Below, piece after piece: positions 15,679 through 24,233 of a stretch of 64,000 bases of DNA. Under the pieces are notes generated by a model, which was given only the letters and a program-made list of their open reading frames with translations, was not told where the DNA came from and made no database searches. A program made the translations under genes and the position numbers. The stretch covers positions 4,178 through 68,177 of the forward strand of contig DASZNC010000159.1 of assembly GCA_035551615.1 (NCBI GenBank). Reading direction: 5' to 3'. Source of the DNA: JAKCDU01 sp035551615. Its GTDB lineage: Bacteria > Actinomycetota > Acidimicrobiia > Acidimicrobiales > Palsa-688. Each line of letters begins with the position of its first letter. Positions within the stretch are counted from its first letter, which is position 1.

Positions 15679-16547
15679 TGTCTTACACCTCAGCCCCCCC
15701 GAACCTTCCCACCGCCGAAGACATCCTCGGTCGAGCGGCGCGCGAGAACTTCACGGTCGCGTCCCGGATGCTGCCGGCCCGGTCCCGGAAGCACCTTCTG
15801 GCGTTCTACGGGTTCGCCCGGCTGACCGACCAACTGGGCGACGATTACAGCGGCGACCGGTTGGTCGCCCTGGACTGGCTGGAGTCGGCCACGATCGCCG
15901 CCCTGGACGGGTCATCCGGCATTCATCCGATGGTGGCCGATGCCGCTTCATCGGTGCGGGACCTGCGGATGGACGGACAACCGCTGTTCGATCTGATCGC
16001 CGCCAACCGGATGGATCAGACGGTCCACAGCTACCCCACCTTCGACGCGCTCATCCACTACTGCTCGCTGTCGGCCAACCCGGTCGGCCGCCTGGTGCTG
16101 GGTGCCTTCGGCCACCACGAGGATTCTCTCCTGCCACTCGCCGATGCGATCTGCACCGGTCTGCAGTTGGCCGAGCACTGGCAGGACGTCAGCGAGGACG
16201 CCCGGGCCGGGCGGATCTACCTGCCGGAGGAGGACCTGGCCCGCTTCGGCGTCGATCCAGCCGACCTGGCCGGCCCCGGCCCGGCCGATCAGGCGCTTCG
16301 GGCCCTGATGGCATTCGAGGTGCATCGGGCCCGGTCCTGGCTCGACCGGGGCACTCCTCTGATCTCAGCCCTCTCCGGGCGGCCCCGCCTGGCCGTGGCC
16401 GGATTCGTCGCCGGAGGCCAGGCCGCCCTCGACGGCATCGCCCGACGTGACTTCGACCCCCTGCAGCCACCGACCCGTCCATCGGCGGCCCGCCTGGTCC
16501 GCCACCTGGCCTTGACGGCCCGGACCCGGCCCGGGAGCCCGCGGTGA
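15663..16547 (+). CDS. hpnC: Hydroxysqualene synthase HpnC
   Basis: 294 residues, first gene of the hopanoid operon. HpnC converts presqualene diphosphate (made by HpnD) to hydroxysqualene at the membrane surface. It has the trans-prenyltransferase squalene-synthase fold with FARLTDQLGDDYSGD (first aspartate-rich region) and LQLAEHWQDVSEDARAGRIY followed by LPEEDLARFG, the second. The short N-terminus (NLPTAEDILGRAARENFTVA) is the HpnC hallmark. The start is GTG with a very short upstream space. It overlaps hpnD by 4 bases (GTGA). Confidence 0.93.
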   Translation: MTTRSLSYTSAPPNLPTAEDILGRAARENFTVASRMLPARSRKHLLAFYGFARLTDQLGDDYSGDRLVALDWLESATIAALDGSSGIHPMVADAASSVRDLRMDGQPLFDLIAANRMDQTVHSYPTFDALIHYCSLSANPVGRLVLGAFGHHEDSLLPLADAICTGLQLAEHWQDVSEDARAGRIYLPEEDLARFGVDPADLAGPGPADQALRALMAFEVHRARSWLDRGTPLISALSGRPRLAVAGFVAGGQAALDGIARRDFDPLQPPTRPSAARLVRHLALTARTRPGSPR

Positions 16548-17401
16548 ACCTGGTCGAGGCCTACGCCGCCTGCGAGACGATCACCGCCACCGAGGCCCGG
16601 AACTTCTCCTACGGGATCAAGCTTCTCCCGAAGGAGAAGCGGCAGGCGATGTCGGCGCTCTACGCGTTGGCCCGACGTATCGATGACATCGGCGACGGCG
16701 AAGGTGACCGCGCCGGGAAGATGTCCGCCCTGGCCGAGACCCGCAAGCAGGTCGCCGACCTGCGGAGTGAACGTCCCGAGTGGGATCCCGGGGATCCGGT
16801 CATGACGGCCGTGGCCGACGTGAGCCGCCGTTACCCGCTGCCGGTCACCGCGCTGGAGGAGTTGATCACCGGCTGCGAGATGGATGTCGCCGGCGCCCGT
16901 TACGAGACCATCGACGACCTGGTCGGGTACTGCCGGCGGGTAGCCGGAACGGTCGGCCGCCTGAGCCTGTCCATATACGGCACCGATCAGCCGGAACGGG
17001 CCTCGGTGCTGGCCGATGACCTCGGTGTCGCCCTGCAGATCACGAACATTCTCCGGGACATCGTGGAGGACCAGCGCTCCCTCGGACGCGTCTACCTACC
17101 CGTCCAGGACCTGGCCCGCTTCGGTCTCGGCCCGGATCTGGAAGGCGACACCGAGGACATCATCGCCCTGGTGGCCTTCGAGACGGCCCGGGCCGAGGAG
17201 TGGTACGAGCGCGGCCTGCTCCTGCTGCCCATGCTCGATCGCCGATCACGGGCGTGTACTGCGGCCATGGCCGGGATCTATCACCGGCTGCTGACCACGA
17301 TCCGTCGGGATCCGGGTGCTGTTCTGCGGGGCCGGCTGTCACTTCCGACCTGGCAGAAGCTGGGCGTGGCCGGTCGGGCGCTGACGACTGGGACGGCATG
17401 A
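16544..17401 (+). CDS. hpnD: Presqualene diphosphate synthase HpnD
   Basis: 285 residues. It joins two farnesyl diphosphates to presqualene diphosphate. The sequence shows FSYGIKLLPKEKRQAMSALY, ALARRIDDIGDG (first DxxxD region), YCRRVAGTVGRLSLSIYG and LQITNILRDIVEDQRSLGRV followed by YLPVQDLARFG, all typical of HpnD and phytoene/squalene synthases. The GTG start overlaps hpnC and the stop overlaps hpnE by ATGA, so the three squalene enzymes are translationally coupled. Phytoene synthase is excluded mainly by the context with HpnC, HpnE and squalene-hopene cyclase. Confidence 0.93.
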   Translation: MNLVEAYAACETITATEARNFSYGIKLLPKEKRQAMSALYALARRIDDIGDGEGDRAGKMSALAETRKQVADLRSERPEWDPGDPVMTAVADVSRRYPLPVTALEELITGCEMDVAGARYETIDDLVGYCRRVAGTVGRLSLSIYGTDQPERASVLADDLGVALQITNILRDIVEDQRSLGRVYLPVQDLARFGLGPDLEGDTEDIIALVAFETARAEEWYERGLLLLPMLDRRSRACTAAMAGIYHRLLTTIRRDPGAVLRGRLSLPTWQKLGVAGRALTTGTA

Positions 17402-18780
17402 CCCGGCCGCTCATCGGACGGCGTGTCGTGGTGATCGGCGGTGGGCTGGCCGGGTTGACCGCCGCCCTCGACTGTGCCGATATGGGCGGCCAGGTGACGC
17501 TGCTCGAGCGCCGCAGCCGTTTGGGCGGCTTGACGTGGTCGTTCGAACACGACGGGCTGACCATGGACAACGGCCAGCACGTCTATCTGGCCTGTTGCCA
17601 GGCCTACCGCGGGTTCCTGGACCGGATCGGCGCGTCGGGCGATGTCGAACCGGCCCGCCCCCTGGACATCCCGGTTGTGGCCCCCGGTCCCGGCCGGCCG
17701 GTCGTCGGCCGGCTCCGGCGTCGCCGTCTGCCGGTGCCGCTGCACCTGGCCGGATCACTGATGTCGTACCGGCATCTAGGCCGGTCGGACCGGCTCGGCC
17801 TGGGCCGGGCGCTGGCCGGCCTGTACCGGCTCCGGCTCGACGATCCCCGGCTGGACGACATCACTTTCGGCCAGTGGCTGGCCGAACATGGTCAGTCTCC
17901 TGCCGCCGTCTCCGCCGTCTGGGACCTGATCACCGTTCCGACCGTCAATCTGCCGGCCGCCGAGGCCTCCCTCGCCAGTGCCGCCAAGGTCTTCAAGACG
18001 GGCGTGCTGGGGGCCCCGGGTGCGGCCGACATGGGTTGGTCACGTGTCCCGTTGGGGCGGTTGCACGGCGAGCGGGCGGCCGTCGCCTTGAGCCGGTCGG
18101 GTGTCACGGTCAGGACCGGTGAGAAGGTCGAGACGGTCCGCCAGGACGCCGCCGGATGGACCGTCGGCACCCGGTCCGGATCGATCGACACCGATGCCGT
18201 GGTGATGGCGGTGGCCCATGAGGAGGCCACCGAACTGGTCCCGCCCGGATCGGTCGGCAACCAGAGCCGGTGGCCGGATCTGGGGTCGTCGGCGGTCGTG
18301 GACGTGCACCTGGTCTTCGACCGACAGGTGACCTCATGGCCGGTGATGGCCGGTCACCGTAGCGACATCCAATGGGTGTTCGACCGCACCGATCCCTCCG
18401 GTCTGTCCGATCGCCAACCGGGCGCCCAGTATCTGGCGGTCTCACTGTCAGCAGCCGACCATCTGATCAGCGAGCGGCCCCAGGATCTGATCACCTCGAC
18501 GGTCGGCGCCCTCGCCGCTCTGCTCCCCGAGGTGCCGTCGGCCCGGCTTATCTCGTCACTCGTCACCAAGGAGCGACGGGCCACCTTCCGGGCCGCGCCG
18601 GGAACGGCAGGCGCCCGCCCGGCCCCCGAAACGAACCTGCCCGGACTGGTGCTGGCCGGCGCATGGACCGACACCGGGTGGCCGGCGACCATGGAAGGCG
18701 CCGTGCTGAGTGGTCGAGCTGCCGCCCGGATCCTCTCCTCGAACATTCCCCTCAGACGCTCAACCCAGGAGGTGGCATGA
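17398..18780 (+). CDS. hpnE: Hydroxysqualene dehydroxylase HpnE
   Basis: 460 residues from ATG 17398; a longer frame to 17200 only reads through hpnD. FAD-dependent amine-oxidase/phytoene-desaturase fold: VVVIGGGLAGLTAALDCADM is the dinucleotide-binding motif at residues ~10-30, followed by ERRSRLGGLTWSF and MDNGQHVYLACC. The C-terminus LAGAWTDTGWPATMEGAVLS is the second FAD contact. HpnE reduces hydroxysqualene to squalene, the last of the three-step HpnCDE route. ATGA overlaps on both sides. Confidence 0.92.
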   Translation: MTRPLIGRRVVVIGGGLAGLTAALDCADMGGQVTLLERRSRLGGLTWSFEHDGLTMDNGQHVYLACCQAYRGFLDRIGASGDVEPARPLDIPVVAPGPGRPVVGRLRRRRLPVPLHLAGSLMSYRHLGRSDRLGLGRALAGLYRLRLDDPRLDDITFGQWLAEHGQSPAAVSAVWDLITVPTVNLPAAEASLASAAKVFKTGVLGAPGAADMGWSRVPLGRLHGERAAVALSRSGVTVRTGEKVETVRQDAAGWTVGTRSGSIDTDAVVMAVAHEEATELVPPGSVGNQSRWPDLGSSAVVDVHLVFDRQVTSWPVMAGHRSDIQWVFDRTDPSGLSDRQPGAQYLAVSLSAADHLISERPQDLITSTVGALAALLPEVPSARLISSLVTKERRATFRAAPGTAGARPAPETNLPGLVLAGAWTDTGWPATMEGAVLSGRAAARILSSNIPLRRSTQEVA

Positions 18781-19820
18781 CCCCGACCATCGGTGTCGCC
18801 GACGTTCTCGCCCGTTCCCGCCGGGCCATACATCCGGCCATCACGACGGCCATAGACCGGCTGGCCCCCGAGATCCGCCAGATCGCCACCTACCACATGG
18901 GCTGGACCGACGCCGACGGCAAGCCGGTCGACGCGCCGGGCGGGAAGGGTGTACGCCCGACGATGGCCATCCTGGGCGCCGAAGCGGCCTGGGCCGATCC
19001 GGACCTGGGCGTGCCCGGCGGGGTGGCCGTCGAACTGGTGCACAACTTCTCCCTGATCCACGACGACATCATCGACACCGACGTCGAGCGCCACCACCGC
19101 CCGACGGTGTGGTCGAAGTTCGGTGTCGGTCCCGCCATCGTCGCCGGTGACGCTCTCCAGGTCCTCGCCCACCAGGTCCTGCTAGAGGCCTCCCCCACCA
19201 CCGGCGCGGCCGCCTCGGCGGCGCTGGCCGAGGCCACGGCATCGATGATCGCCGGTCAAGCCGACGACATCGCATTCGAGAAACGGCGCAACGTATCGGT
19301 GGAGCAGTGCACGGCCATGTCGGCGGCCAAGACCGGCGCCCTGCTCGGGTGTGCCTCCTCCATCGGAGCCATTCTGGCCGGCGCTCCGGATGCGACCGTA
19401 GGGGCTCTCCGCGACTACGGGTGCCACCTGGGTCTGGCCTTCCAGGCCATCGACGACCTGCTCGGGATATGGGGGGATCCGGACACCACCGGCAAGCCTT
19501 CGGGGAGCGACCTGCGGCAGCGGAAGAAGTCGATGCCGGTCGTGTCCGCACTGGCCGCAGGTGGCGCCGAGGCGGACGAACTGCGCACTCTGATCCTCGG
19601 TCCCGATGACCACGACCAGCCGCTCGATCCTCTGACCGCGGCCGAGGTGGACCGGGCCCGATTCCTGGTGGAGGCCTGCGGCGGCCGGGAATGGACGGCG
19701 GTCCGGGCCAAGTCCAACCTGGACGCCGCTCTCGGCGCGCTGGAGCGGGTCCGGCTGTCCGCCATCCCCCACCGGGACCTGGCCGACCTGGCCGTGTATG
19801 TGGTGGAGCGGGAGTTTTGA
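18777..19820 (+). CDS. Polyprenyl diphosphate synthase (FPP/GGPP type) of the hopanoid operon
   Basis: 347 residues, ATG preceded by AGGAGG. Isoprenyl diphosphate synthase: GGKGVRPTMAIL binds the homoallylic substrate, HNFSLIHDDIIDTDVERH is the first Asp-rich motif, and FQAIDDLLGIWGD the second (DDxxxxxxD). It should extend DMAPP with IPP to farnesyl diphosphate for HpnD. Chain length cannot be read with certainty, but the operon needs C15. Streptomyces hopanoid clusters carry an equivalent gene. It sits between hpnE and shc and overlaps both (ATGA and TTGA). Confidence 0.88.
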   Translation: MTPTIGVADVLARSRRAIHPAITTAIDRLAPEIRQIATYHMGWTDADGKPVDAPGGKGVRPTMAILGAEAAWADPDLGVPGGVAVELVHNFSLIHDDIIDTDVERHHRPTVWSKFGVGPAIVAGDALQVLAHQVLLEASPTTGAAASAALAEATASMIAGQADDIAFEKRRNVSVEQCTAMSAAKTGALLGCASSIGAILAGAPDATVGALRDYGCHLGLAFQAIDDLLGIWGDPDTTGKPSGSDLRQRKKSMPVVSALAAGGAEADELRTLILGPDDHDQPLDPLTAAEVDRARFLVEACGGREWTAVRAKSNLDAALGALERVRLSAIPHRDLADLAVYVVEREF

Positions 19821-21733
19821 CTGCGCTGCACGGGGCTCCGGCCAGCCTGACCGAAACGGCCCGAGGTGCGGCCAAGGCCGCCACCGAGCACCTGCTCGGC
19901 CTCCAGAATCCGGCCGGTTGGTGGAAGGGGGAGCTCGAGACCAACGTCACCATGGACGCCGAGGACCTGATGCTGCGCCACTTCCTCGGCATACTCGATG
20001 GCGCTCAGGCGTCGGCCGCCGCCCGGTGGATCCGGAACAACCAGCAGCCCGACGGTACCTGGGCAACCTTCTTCGGCGGCCCGGCCGATCTGTCCACGAC
20101 GATCGAGGCCTATGTCGCTCTGAGACTGGCCGGCGACGCCGCCTCCGCCCCCCACATGCTGGCCGCCGCCGCCTGGATCCGGGATGCGGGCGGTGTAGTC
20201 CGGAGCCGGGTCTTCACCCGCATCTGGCTGGCGATGGTCGGGGCGTGGGAGTGGGAACACCTTCCGGTCCTGCCACCCGAGATCATGTTCCTGCCTGCCC
20301 GGGTCCCCCTCAACGTGTACGACTTCGCCTGTTGGGCCCGCCAGACCGTGGTCGCTCTCACCGTGGTGATGGCCGAGCGCCCGGTGCGCCCGCTCCCCTT
20401 CGCCATCGACGAGTTGACCCCAGCGGCGGGTCGCCCCGATCCGGTGCCGGTCGGCGGGTTCTTCGGCGCTCTCGACCGGCTGTTGCACCGGTACGAGCGC
20501 CTGCCGGCCTGGTTCGTGCCCCGCCGGGCGCTGCGGTCGGCGGCGCTCAACCGGGCCGAGAAGTGGATAATCGCACGCCAGGAGGCCGACGGCCTCTGGG
20601 GTGGCATTCAACCGCCGGTCGTGTACTCGATCATCGCCCTCCATCTACGGGGCTACGCCCTCGACCATCCGTTGATCCGGGCCGCCCTGGACGGGCTGGA
20701 CCGGTTCACCATCGAGGACGGGCGGGGCCGCCGACTGGAGGCCTGCCAGTCCCCGGTCTGGGACACGGCCCTGGCGGTGGTGGCCCTCCGCGACGCCGGG
20801 GTGGAGCCCGACCATCCCGCCGTGCGGGAAGCAGTCGACTGGCTCGTCGCGGAGGAGATCACCGTCACCGGCGACTGGGCCGTCCGCCGGCCGCAACTGG
20901 CCCCGGGCGGCTGGGCGTTCGAGTTCGAGAACGACAACTACCCGGACATTGACGACACGGCCGAGGTGGTCCTGGCCCTGCGCCGGGCCGGGCACGGTCC
21001 CGGCGCCGACACTGCGGCGGCCAGGGCCTGCCGCCGCGGTGTCGACTGGACCCTCGGTATGCGCAGCCGCAACGGCGCGTGGGGCGCATTCGACGCCGAT
21101 CAGGGCAGCCGACTGGTCGCCGCCCTGCCGTTCTGCGACTTCGGCGAGGTCACCGACCCGCCCTCAGCCGATGTCACTGCCCACGTCCTGGAGATGCTGG
21201 CCGGGGAACCGGACGTGGATCCGGAGGTGATCACCGGCGCCGTCGATTGGCTCTGGAGCGAACAGGAGGCCGACGGTTCCTGGTTCGGGCGCTGGGGGGT
21301 CAACTACGTGTACGGCACCGGCGCCGCCGTCCCGGCTCTCGTTGCGGCCGGAGTCGCCCCTGCGGACCCTCGGATAGCCAAGGCGGTGCGCTGGCTGGCC
21401 GATCACCAGAACGAGGACGGCGGATGGGGTGAAGACCTCCGCTCGTACGTCGACGCCGACTGGCGGGGTCGGGGCCGGTCGACGGCGTCCCAGACGGCGT
21501 GGGCCCTTCTGGCCCTCATCGCCGCCGGGCAGGCCGGGGGCGTCGAAGCGGCCCGGGGCGTCGCCTGGCTGGTCGAGCGCCAGACCGCCGACGGCACCTG
21601 GGACGAGCCGGAGTTCACCGGCACCGGGTTCCCGTGGGACTTCACCATCAACTATCACCTCTACCGATTGGTGTGGCCCTTGACTGCACTCGGCCGCTAC
21701 CTGTCGGCCACCGCCGGAAGCGAGTCACCATGA
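19817..21733 (+). CDS. shc: Squalene-hopene cyclase
   Basis: 638 residues from TTG 19817, whose last bases form the stop of the upstream gene. TTG is preferred because it gives the usual length and the operon's overlap pattern. The membrane-bound class II terpene cyclase turns squalene into hopene/hopanol. The acid motif DIDD is at residues 377-380, matching DxDD of characterised cyclases. QW repeats are frequent (QQPDGTWATFFGG, QEADGLWGG, QEADGSWFGRWG, QNEDGGWGED, QTADGTW). GWAFEFENDNYPDIDD and GMRSRNGAWGAFD are typical active-site stretches. It ends in ATGA overlap with the HpnG-IspH fusion. Confidence 0.95.
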   Translation: MTALHGAPASLTETARGAAKAATEHLLGLQNPAGWWKGELETNVTMDAEDLMLRHFLGILDGAQASAAARWIRNNQQPDGTWATFFGGPADLSTTIEAYVALRLAGDAASAPHMLAAAAWIRDAGGVVRSRVFTRIWLAMVGAWEWEHLPVLPPEIMFLPARVPLNVYDFACWARQTVVALTVVMAERPVRPLPFAIDELTPAAGRPDPVPVGGFFGALDRLLHRYERLPAWFVPRRALRSAALNRAEKWIIARQEADGLWGGIQPPVVYSIIALHLRGYALDHPLIRAALDGLDRFTIEDGRGRRLEACQSPVWDTALAVVALRDAGVEPDHPAVREAVDWLVAEEITVTGDWAVRRPQLAPGGWAFEFENDNYPDIDDTAEVVLALRRAGHGPGADTAAARACRRGVDWTLGMRSRNGAWGAFDADQGSRLVAALPFCDFGEVTDPPSADVTAHVLEMLAGEPDVDPEVITGAVDWLWSEQEADGSWFGRWGVNYVYGTGAAVPALVAAGVAPADPRIAKAVRWLADHQNEDGGWGEDLRSYVDADWRGRGRSTASQTAWALLALIAAGQAGGVEAARGVAWLVERQTADGTWDEPEFTGTGFPWDFTINYHLYRLVWPLTALGRYLSATAGSESP

Positions 21734-23226
21734 ACCGACCGGCCGTGATCCTGGCCCCGCTCCGTCTGGAGGCGCGCGCCCTGCGCCGGACCACTTCCGG
21801 GGCTGCGGTGCTGCGTACCGGCGCCGGGCCGGTACGGGCGGCGCGGGCAGCCGGAACCGTCCCGTTCGGGAAGCCGACCGTGGTGGCCGGCGTCGCCGGT
21901 GGGCTCACCGACGACCTACCCCCCGGGACCGTGGTCGTCGCCGACCGGGTCCTCAAAGAGGACGGGTCCACGGTCGCCGAACTGGCATCCGCATCGCTTC
22001 TGGCCGCCGAGTTGCGCCGGGCTGGACTCCCGGCCGTCGTCGGCGGGGTCGTGTCCACACCGGGCGTCGTACGCGGCCACCAGGCCCGCGCCCGCCTGGC
22101 CCATCTGGGAGCGCTCGCGGTGGACACCGAGACGGCCTACATGCTGGCCGCCCGTCCCGGCTCGCCGGCCGCCGTGGTCCGGGTCATCGTCGACACGCCC
22201 GAGCAGGAGCTGTACTCGCCGGCGACGGTGACGTCCGGTATCAGGGCCCTCCGGCAGTTGGGTCGGTGTGGCCCGGTGCTGGACCAGTGGTCGGCCGCGG
22301 TGCGCCGCCGCTCGGTGCTGATGGCCGGACCCAGGTCGTTCTGCGCCGGGGTGGAACGGGCCATAGCCACCGTCGAACGGGCGCTGGACCGCTACGGCGC
22401 ACCGGTGTACGTGCGCCGTCAGATCGTGCACAACCGCCATGTGGTCGAAGACCTCGAGCATCGGGGAGCGGTGTTCGTCCAGGAGATCGACGAGGTTCCG
22501 GTCGGCGCCACCGTCATCCTGTCCGCCCACGGTGTCTCTCCGAGCGTGCGGGCCCAAGCCGATACCCGAGGGCTAGAAGTGATCGACGCGACCTGTCCGC
22601 TGGTGAGCAAGGTCCACCACGAGCTGCGCCGCTTCGGGGACCGCGGTTACCAGGTCGTCATGATCGGCCACGAGGGCCACGACGAGACGGTCGGTACCCT
22701 GGGCGAGGTGCCGGGGACGATCCTGGTCGGCAGCCACGAGGACATCTCCGACCTGGAGGTCGCCGATCCCGAGCGTCTCGCCTACGTCACCCAGACCACC
22801 CTGTCCCCCGACGATGTGGCCGGACTGGTGGCCGATCTGCGGGAGCGGTACCCGGCCATCGTCGGACCGCACGCCGCCGATATCTGTTACGCCACCCAGA
22901 ATCGCCAGGACGCGGTGGCCGCCATCGCCGGCGGTTGCGACCTGGTCGTCGTCGTCGGCTCGGCCAACTCCTCCAACGCCGCCCGCCTGGTCGAGGTGGC
23001 GGCCCGGTCGGGGGCCCGGGCCGTGCTCGTCGACGACGACACCGGGCTGCGTCTCGACTGGCTCGCGGGCGCCCGCACTGTCGGTGTCACCGCCGCTGCG
23101 TCGACCCCGGCCCGGATGGTGTCCAGGGTCGTCGACGCACTACAGGACCTCGGCGGTGCCGAGGTCGAAGAACGCATCACCCGAACCGAAAACGTCAATT
23201 TCCCCCTGCCTGCGGAGGTCCGCTAG
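21730..23226 (+). CDS. HpnG-IspH fusion protein
   Basis: 498 residues joining two enzymes. Residues 1-~190 match HpnG, a nucleoside-phosphorylase-like hydrolase that removes adenine from adenosylhopane: ILAPLRLEARALRR, GPVRAARAAG, VVAGVAGGLTDDLPPGTVVV, AVDTETAYMLA. Residues ~194-490 are a full-length-looking IspH (4-hydroxy-3-methylbut-2-enyl diphosphate reductase, last step of the MEP pathway). Its three iron-sulfur cysteines are Cys205 (GPRSFCAGVERAI), Cys289 (DATCPLVSKVHH) and Cys386 (DICYATQNRQDA). GHEGHDETVGTLGE keeps the proton-donor Glu, and TQTTLS and SANSSN keep the phosphate contacts. Both halves look active. The link is short and Arg-rich. The gene couples precursor supply and tailoring in one operon. 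Confidence 0.88.
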   Translation: MNRPAVILAPLRLEARALRRTTSGAAVLRTGAGPVRAARAAGTVPFGKPTVVAGVAGGLTDDLPPGTVVVADRVLKEDGSTVAELASASLLAAELRRAGLPAVVGGVVSTPGVVRGHQARARLAHLGALAVDTETAYMLAARPGSPAAVVRVIVDTPEQELYSPATVTSGIRALRQLGRCGPVLDQWSAAVRRRSVLMAGPRSFCAGVERAIATVERALDRYGAPVYVRRQIVHNRHVVEDLEHRGAVFVQEIDEVPVGATVILSAHGVSPSVRAQADTRGLEVIDATCPLVSKVHHELRRFGDRGYQVVMIGHEGHDETVGTLGEVPGTILVGSHEDISDLEVADPERLAYVTQTTLSPDDVAGLVADLRERYPAIVGPHAADICYATQNRQDAVAAIAGGCDLVVVVGSANSSNAARLVEVAARSGARAVLVDDDTGLRLDWLAGARTVGVTAAASTPARMVSRVVDALQDLGGAEVEERITRTENVNFPLPAEVR

Positions 23227-24231
23227 ATGTCAGTATCCATGCGTCAGAGTCTCGCCGTCGGGAGCTACCTGGCCCGCCAGAAACTGGCCCGCCGGGACAA
23301 GTTCCCGCTCATCGTCGAACTCGAGCCGCTGTTCGCCTGCAACCTGGAATGCAACGGCTGCGGCAAAATCCAGTATCCCACGGAGATCCTGCGCAAGCGA
23401 CTCACCGTCGAACAGGCGGTCGCCGCCATCGAGGAGTCTCGCGCGCCAATGGTGTCGATAGCCGGCGGCGAGCCACTCCTCCATCCGGAGATCGACAAGA
23501 TGGTCGAGGCCCTGCTGGAGCGCAAGCGCTTCGTCATCCTGTGCACCAACGCCCTGCTGCTCGAGCGCAAGCTGGACAAGTTCAAGCCGCACCCCCGCTT
23601 CCAGTGGATGGTCCACATCGACGGCCTGCGCGAGCGCCACGATGCCAGCGTCAGTCGGGACGGCACCTTCGACAAGGCCGTGAACGCCATACGGTTGGCC
23701 AAGGAGAGGGGCTTCCAGGTGTACACGAACACCACGTTCTTCAACACCGACTCGCCCGAGACGGTGCAGGAGGTGCTCGACTACCTGAACGACGATCTCA
23801 AGGTCGACGGCATGCAGATCTCGCCCGGGTACGCCTACGAGAAGGCGCCCGACCAGGTCAATTTCCTGTCCACCCGTCGCTCGACCGACCTGTTCGCCAC
23901 TGCGTTCGGAGACGGGCGGCGCAAGAAGTGGCGGCTCAACCACAGCCCGCTGTTTCTCGACTTCCTCGAGGGCAAGGTCGATTTCGAGTGCACGCCGTGG
24001 GGCATCCCCAGCTACTCCGTCTTCGGCTGGCAACGGCCCTGCTACCTGATGGCCGACGGCTACGCCGAGACCTATCAGGAGCTCCTCGACACGACCGATT
24101 GGGACAAGTACGGGCGCGGCAAAGATCCGCGTTGCGCCAACTGCATGGCCCACTGCGGGTACGAGCCCACCGCCGTCCTGGCCACCACCAAGTCGCTTCG
24201 CCAGTCGATCCGGGCCGCGGTTAGCGTCTGA
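23227..24231 (+). CDS. hpnH: Adenosyl-hopene transferase HpnH (radical SAM)
   Basis: 334 residues. It adds the 5'-deoxyadenosyl radical from S-adenosylmethionine to hopene, giving adenosylhopane, the first step to extended C35 hopanoids. The 4Fe-4S motif is CNLECNGC (Cys38, Cys42, Cys45), followed by SIAGGEPLLHPEI and VHIDGLRERHD. The C-terminal Cys cluster CANCMAHCGYEPTAV is typical of HpnH. The ATG directly follows the hpnG-ispH stop with no spacing. The reaction is inferred from the strong family match and operon context. Confidence 0.95.
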   Translation: MSVSMRQSLAVGSYLARQKLARRDKFPLIVELEPLFACNLECNGCGKIQYPTEILRKRLTVEQAVAAIEESRAPMVSIAGGEPLLHPEIDKMVEALLERKRFVILCTNALLLERKLDKFKPHPRFQWMVHIDGLRERHDASVSRDGTFDKAVNAIRLAKERGFQVYTNTTFFNTDSPETVQEVLDYLNDDLKVDGMQISPGYAYEKAPDQVNFLSTRRSTDLFATAFGDGRRKKWRLNHSPLFLDFLEGKVDFECTPWGIPSYSVFGWQRPCYLMADGYAETYQELLDTTDWDKYGRGKDPRCANCMAHCGYEPTAVLATTKSLRQSIRAAVSV

Positions 24232-24233
24232 CC

